64,000 bases of DNA, taken from assembly GCF_015558785.1 (NCBI RefSeq), contig NZ_JADMOP010000005.1, forward strand, positions 97,552 through 161,551, read 5' to 3'. Positions 62,055-64,000 of this stretch are shown one piece after another. How positions within the stretch are numbered: position 1 is the stretch's first letter; each line of letters opens with the position of its first letter. A program made the translations under genes and the position numbers. The notes beneath the pieces were generated by a model. It saw nothing but the letters and a program-made list of their open reading frames with translations, was not told where the DNA came from and did no database searches. The stretch comes from Collinsella aerofaciens (GTDB lineage: Bacteria > Actinomycetota > Coriobacteriia > Coriobacteriales > Coriobacteriaceae).

Positions 62055-62078
62055 AAGGGGGTCAAGGCCCCCTTTTTC
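62055..62078 (+). terminator. Terminator after tRNA-Leu
   Basis: GGGGG and CCCCC stem with a short loop, followed by TTTTT, 20 bases after the tRNA CCA end. Confidence 0.8.
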
Positions 62079-62099
62079 GTGCCGAACTCGCGTGAGCGC

Positions 62100-62189
62100 G
62101 CGGAGCGTTAAGCAAACAGGCCTGTGGCCTGTTTGTAGCGGAGCGTGGCGAGGGCGCCGTGCGCCCGAAGCCCGGGGCTTCGCGGAGCG
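62100..62189. repeat. Array of GCGGAGCG words alternating with small palindromes
   Basis: GCGGAGCG occurs at 62100, 62138 and 62182. Between them lie CAAACAGGCC-TGT-GGCCTGTTTG, GGCGC-CGT-GCGCC and CGAAGCCCGGGGCTTCG. The block fills the space between the tRNA-Leu terminator and the partial tRNA copy. Confidence 0.55.
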
Positions 62190-62196
62190 AAGGCCC

Positions 62197-62227
62197 TTCG
62201 AGTCTCGCCTCGGGCACCATACATGCA
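62197..62227 (+). repeat. 31-nt duplicate of the tRNA-Leu 3' end
   Basis: Identical over 31 bases to 62013-62043: the T-arm from TTCGAGT, the 3' acceptor strand, CCA and the following TACATGCA. There is no 5' half, so it is a remnant and not a gene. It is followed by its own terminator hairpin, like the true tRNA, 184 bases downstream of the true 3' end. This resembles an attachment-site duplication. Confidence 0.85.
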
Positions 62228-62235
62228 CCTGCGCT

Positions 62236-62260
62236 TCAAGGGGTTCAAAGCCCCCTTTTT
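62236..62260 (+). terminator. Second copy of the tRNA-Leu terminator
   Basis: CAAGGGGTTCAAAGCCCCCTTTTT: GGGG and CCCC stem with a T5 run, homologous to the terminator at 62055. Confidence 0.7.
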
Positions 62261-62481
62261 CGTGTACGTAATGTGATAACGCGCGGTACGTGTTATTATT
62301 CGCAAGGCGTTGTTCCCGCAATGCCCTAAAGAGGAACCCGAGGGTTCCCACCTTTTGGCGCCAATGAGCAGCTGACTGGTCATACAACCTAGATTCCCTT
62401 CCTCATACCGAGGATGTCTATGTTTACGACCTGGTTGCTGAAAAGCGCCGGGTTATTTTTTTATGAATGGAGGTAGGGAAA
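62261..62481 (+). promoter_or_regulatory. 5' leader of the infC-rpmI-rplT operon
   Basis: No gene. A stem GGAACCC-GA-GGGTTCC lies at 62333-62348 and GGCGCC at 62357-62362. GCGCCGGG followed by TTATTTTTTTA (62453-62463) may be the U-run of an attenuator. The operon encodes L20, which in other bacteria binds its own leader, so a related control is plausible. Confidence 0.4.
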
Positions 62482-63036
62482 ATAGCTAAGTCTGATGACA
62501 CCCGCATCAACGACGAGATCACCGCATCTTCGTGCCGTTTGATTGGCGTCGATGGCTCTCAGCTCGGCCTGTTCGCCATCCGCGATGCCCAGCGCGTCGC
62601 CGACGATCAGGGTCTCGACCTGGTCGAGATCGCTCCCAACGCGGAGCCGCCGGTCTGCAAGGTCATGGACTACGGTAAGTTCAAGTACCAGCAGGCCATG
62701 AAGGCTAAGGCCGCTCGTAAGAACCAGTCCAAGGTCGAGGTCAAGGAAATGAAGTTCCGACCCAAGATCGACGTTGGCGACTACGAGACCAAGAAGGGCC
62801 ACGTTCTGCGTTTCCTCAAGAAGGGCGCACGCGTTAAGATCACCATCATGTTCCGCGGCCGTGAGATGGCTCACCCGGAGCAGGGTCTTAACGTTCTCGA
62901 GCGTCTCGCCGAGGATCTCAAGCCTTACGCTACGGTCGAGTCCAAGCCTAAGATGGAAGGCCGTAACATGCTTATGCTGCTCGCCCCGATTAAGGGCGCC
63001 TTCGATGAGGATAAAGCGGCAAGCGATACTAAGTAA
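62482..63036 (+). CDS. infC: Translation initiation factor IF-3
   Basis: 184 residues with AKSDDTRINDEITASSCRLI, then GVDGSQLGLFAIRDAQRVAD and KVEVKEMKFRPKIDVGDYET, matching IF-3. The GGAGGT at 62469 sits 7 bases before an in-frame ATA (62482). A longer frame starts at ATG 62467, but that codon has no ribosome site and runs through the GGAGGT itself. I therefore infer an AUA start, comparable with the AUU start of E. coli infC that IF-3 recognises for self-control. It heads infC-rpmI-rplT. Confidence 0.9.
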   Translation: MAKSDDTRINDEITASSCRLIGVDGSQLGLFAIRDAQRVADDQGLDLVEIAPNAEPPVCKVMDYGKFKYQQAMKAKAARKNQSKVEVKEMKFRPKIDVGDYETKKGHVLRFLKKGARVKITIMFRGREMAHPEQGLNVLERLAEDLKPYATVESKPKMEGRNMLMLLAPIKGAFDEDKAASDTK

Positions 63037-63068
63037 CTAGTGTTCTGTAACCGATTAAGGAGTATTTC

Positions 63069-63260
63069 ATGCCTAAGATGAAGTCCCACAGCGGCACCAA
63101 GAAGCGTTTCCGCAAGACTGGTACCGGCAAGCTTATGCGCGCCAAGGCTTTCAAGAGCCACATCCTGAGCAAGAAGTCCACCAAGCGTAAGCGTGGCTTC
63201 CGTCAGGAGACCGAGATCGCCGCTGCCGACCGCAAGGTCATCAAGTCGCGTCTCGCCTAA
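63069..63260 (+). CDS. rpmI: Ribosomal protein bL35
   Basis: 63 residues, highly basic: [20 protein letters not shown], then [18 protein letters not shown]. It is a structural part of the 50S subunit. The start is an ATG 9 bases after AAGGAG, 32 bases behind infC. The order infC-rpmI-rplT is the common bacterial arrangement. Confidence 0.96.
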   Translation: MPKMKSHSGTKKRFRKTGTGKLMRAKAFKSHILSKKSTKRKRGFRQETEIAAADRKVIKSRLA

Positions 63261-63306
63261 GTTCGCGTTCCCGTTTTTCGTTTTACCGTCTAGGAGTTGA
63301 TAGAAC

Positions 63307-63666
63307 ATGGCACGTATTAAGCGCGCTGTTGCCGCCAAGAAGAAGCGCCGTACCGTTATGCACCGTGCGAAGGGTTACTACGGTGCCGCTTCGCGTACTT
63401 ACAAGCATGCTAAAGAGCAGGTCCAGCACTCCCTGCAGTATCAGTATCGTGATCGCCGCAACAAGAAGCGCGAGATCCGCTCTCTCTGGATCACCCGTAT
63501 CAACGCTGCCGCTCGCCTGAACGACATCTCTTACTCTCAGTTCATGCACGGCCTGAAGGTTGCCGGCATCGAGCTCGACCGTAAGGTCCTGGCTCAGATG
63601 GCTTACGAGGACATCGAGTCCTTCAACGAGCTGGCTGCCATTGCCAAGAAGGCTCTCGAGGCCTAA
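63307..63666 (+). CDS. rplT: Ribosomal protein bL20
   Basis: 119 residues, basic: ARIKRAVAAKKKRRTVMHRA, KGYYGAASRTYKHAKEQVQH and GLKVAGIELDRKVLAQMA. It helps 50S assembly and in many bacteria represses its own operon through the leader. The gap after rpmI is 46 bases. A terminator follows at 63688. Confidence 0.97.
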   Translation: MARIKRAVAAKKKRRTVMHRAKGYYGAASRTYKHAKEQVQHSLQYQYRDRRNKKREIRSLWITRINAAARLNDISYSQFMHGLKVAGIELDRKVLAQMAYEDIESFNELAAIAKKALEA

Positions 63667-63687
63667 TAGATTCTGTTGAATCGCTAG

Positions 63688-63725
63688 GGGAGTGTCGCGC
63701 TGTGCGCGGCGCTCCCACTTTTTTA
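63688..63725 (+). terminator. Terminator of the infC-rpmI-rplT operon
   Basis: GGGAGTGTCGCGC pairs with GCGCGGCGCTCCC (two G-U pairs) around TGT, followed by ACTTTTTTAT. Confidence 0.85.
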
Positions 63726-64000
63726 TCGAAAGCGCTGGTTTGCATAGCTAAAAGCGCGGGTAGATAAACACTTACAGGTGACCGATCTTTACATATCTCT
63801 TAACCGAAGGGTCATCATCTGATACGTGCGGTCTTGCTGCACTCGACTTTCTACTACCTACATAGAAAGTCATGGATTGTGTAGGACTTGTGAAGAGTGG
63901 AATTGACGTCCCACATCGCTTCGCGGTCTGGCAATATATCTCCTTGCCGCGCGGCCCGGTGGAACCGGGAACCAGCGCAGGCGTGCACCTTGAGAACCGG
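63726..64000. other. Gene-free region at the window end
   Basis: No ORF is supported. GACTTTCTA and TAGAAAGTC (63845-63871) form a 9-bp stem with a 9-base loop. The final CACCTTGAGAACCGG recalls sequences that sit near rRNA genes, and TTGACG at 63903 could be a -35, but nothing here is decisive. A structural-RNA leader is possible and cut by the window edge. Confidence 0.3.

Noticed and set aside
62197..62227. Second tRNA gene
   Set aside because: Only the 3' third of tRNA-Leu is present; there is no 5' acceptor strand, D-arm or anticodon arm.

Overview
The window looks like a chromosomal segment of a Gram-positive, high-GC, anaerobic gut actinobacterium, most likely a Collinsella-like coriobacterium. 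This is inferred from gene content and style, not from a marker search: reverse rubrerythrin, a ferredoxin-fused EtfA next to a lactate-dehydrogenase-like flavoprotein, long single-chain PurL, a RecJ-helicase fusion, lipoprotein solute receptors and an actinobacterial LAxTG sorting signal. Gene density is high, strands switch often, and I see no phage, transposase or CRISPR array.

Region by region: 44-3.5 kb, reverse rubrerythrin facing away from an iron alcohol dehydrogenase/aldehyde dehydrogenase operon; 3.5-5.1 kb, a 27-residue hydrophobic peptide (possible type I toxin), a HIRAN protein, a small charged protein and a phosphoesterase; 5.1-12 kb, a DUF2130 coiled-coil protein, a Ski2-like DUF3516 helicase, TrmB and another methyltransferase; 12-16.6 kb, an HTH/membrane regulator with a DUF4097 partner, bacterial Elp3 and a spermidine-synthase-like protein; 16.6-22.2 kb, a three-gene minus-strand operon of TerB-N protein, BrxD-like ATPase and Lhr-like helicase, the best candidate for a poorly described DNA-processing or defence system; 23.1-26.4 kb, an operon of secreted/anchored proteins in which one gene is frameshifted; 26.7-30.3 kb, FAD oxidase-EtfB-EtfA, probably an electron-bifurcating lactate dehydrogenase; 30.3-36 kb, an HD protein, AzlCD exporter, KdgT permease, diguanylate cyclase and DMT exporter; 36-43.1 kb, PurL, a cation:proton antiporter and homoserine dehydrogenase; 43.3-49.7 kb, a complete branched-chain amino-acid ABC transporter with two receptor genes; 49.8-52.4 kb, CutC, a GalT/HIT-like protein and an SBF-family transporter; 52.6-60.1 kb, RecJ-helicase fusion, Rel, MBL hydrolase and class II aldolase; 60.4-64 kb, a transglutaminase-like protein, tRNA-Leu(CAA), and the infC-rpmI-rplT operon.

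Intergenic DNA is rich in structured elements that gene calling does not explain: palindromes with a GGGAC core at three loci, a 123-bp inverted-repeat element, tandem ~62-bp imperfect palindromes, a nested 93-bp palindrome with a partial direct copy, and a 31-nt duplicate of the tRNA-Leu 3' end. The infC start appears to be AUA. Functional names come from reading motifs in translations; no database search was run.
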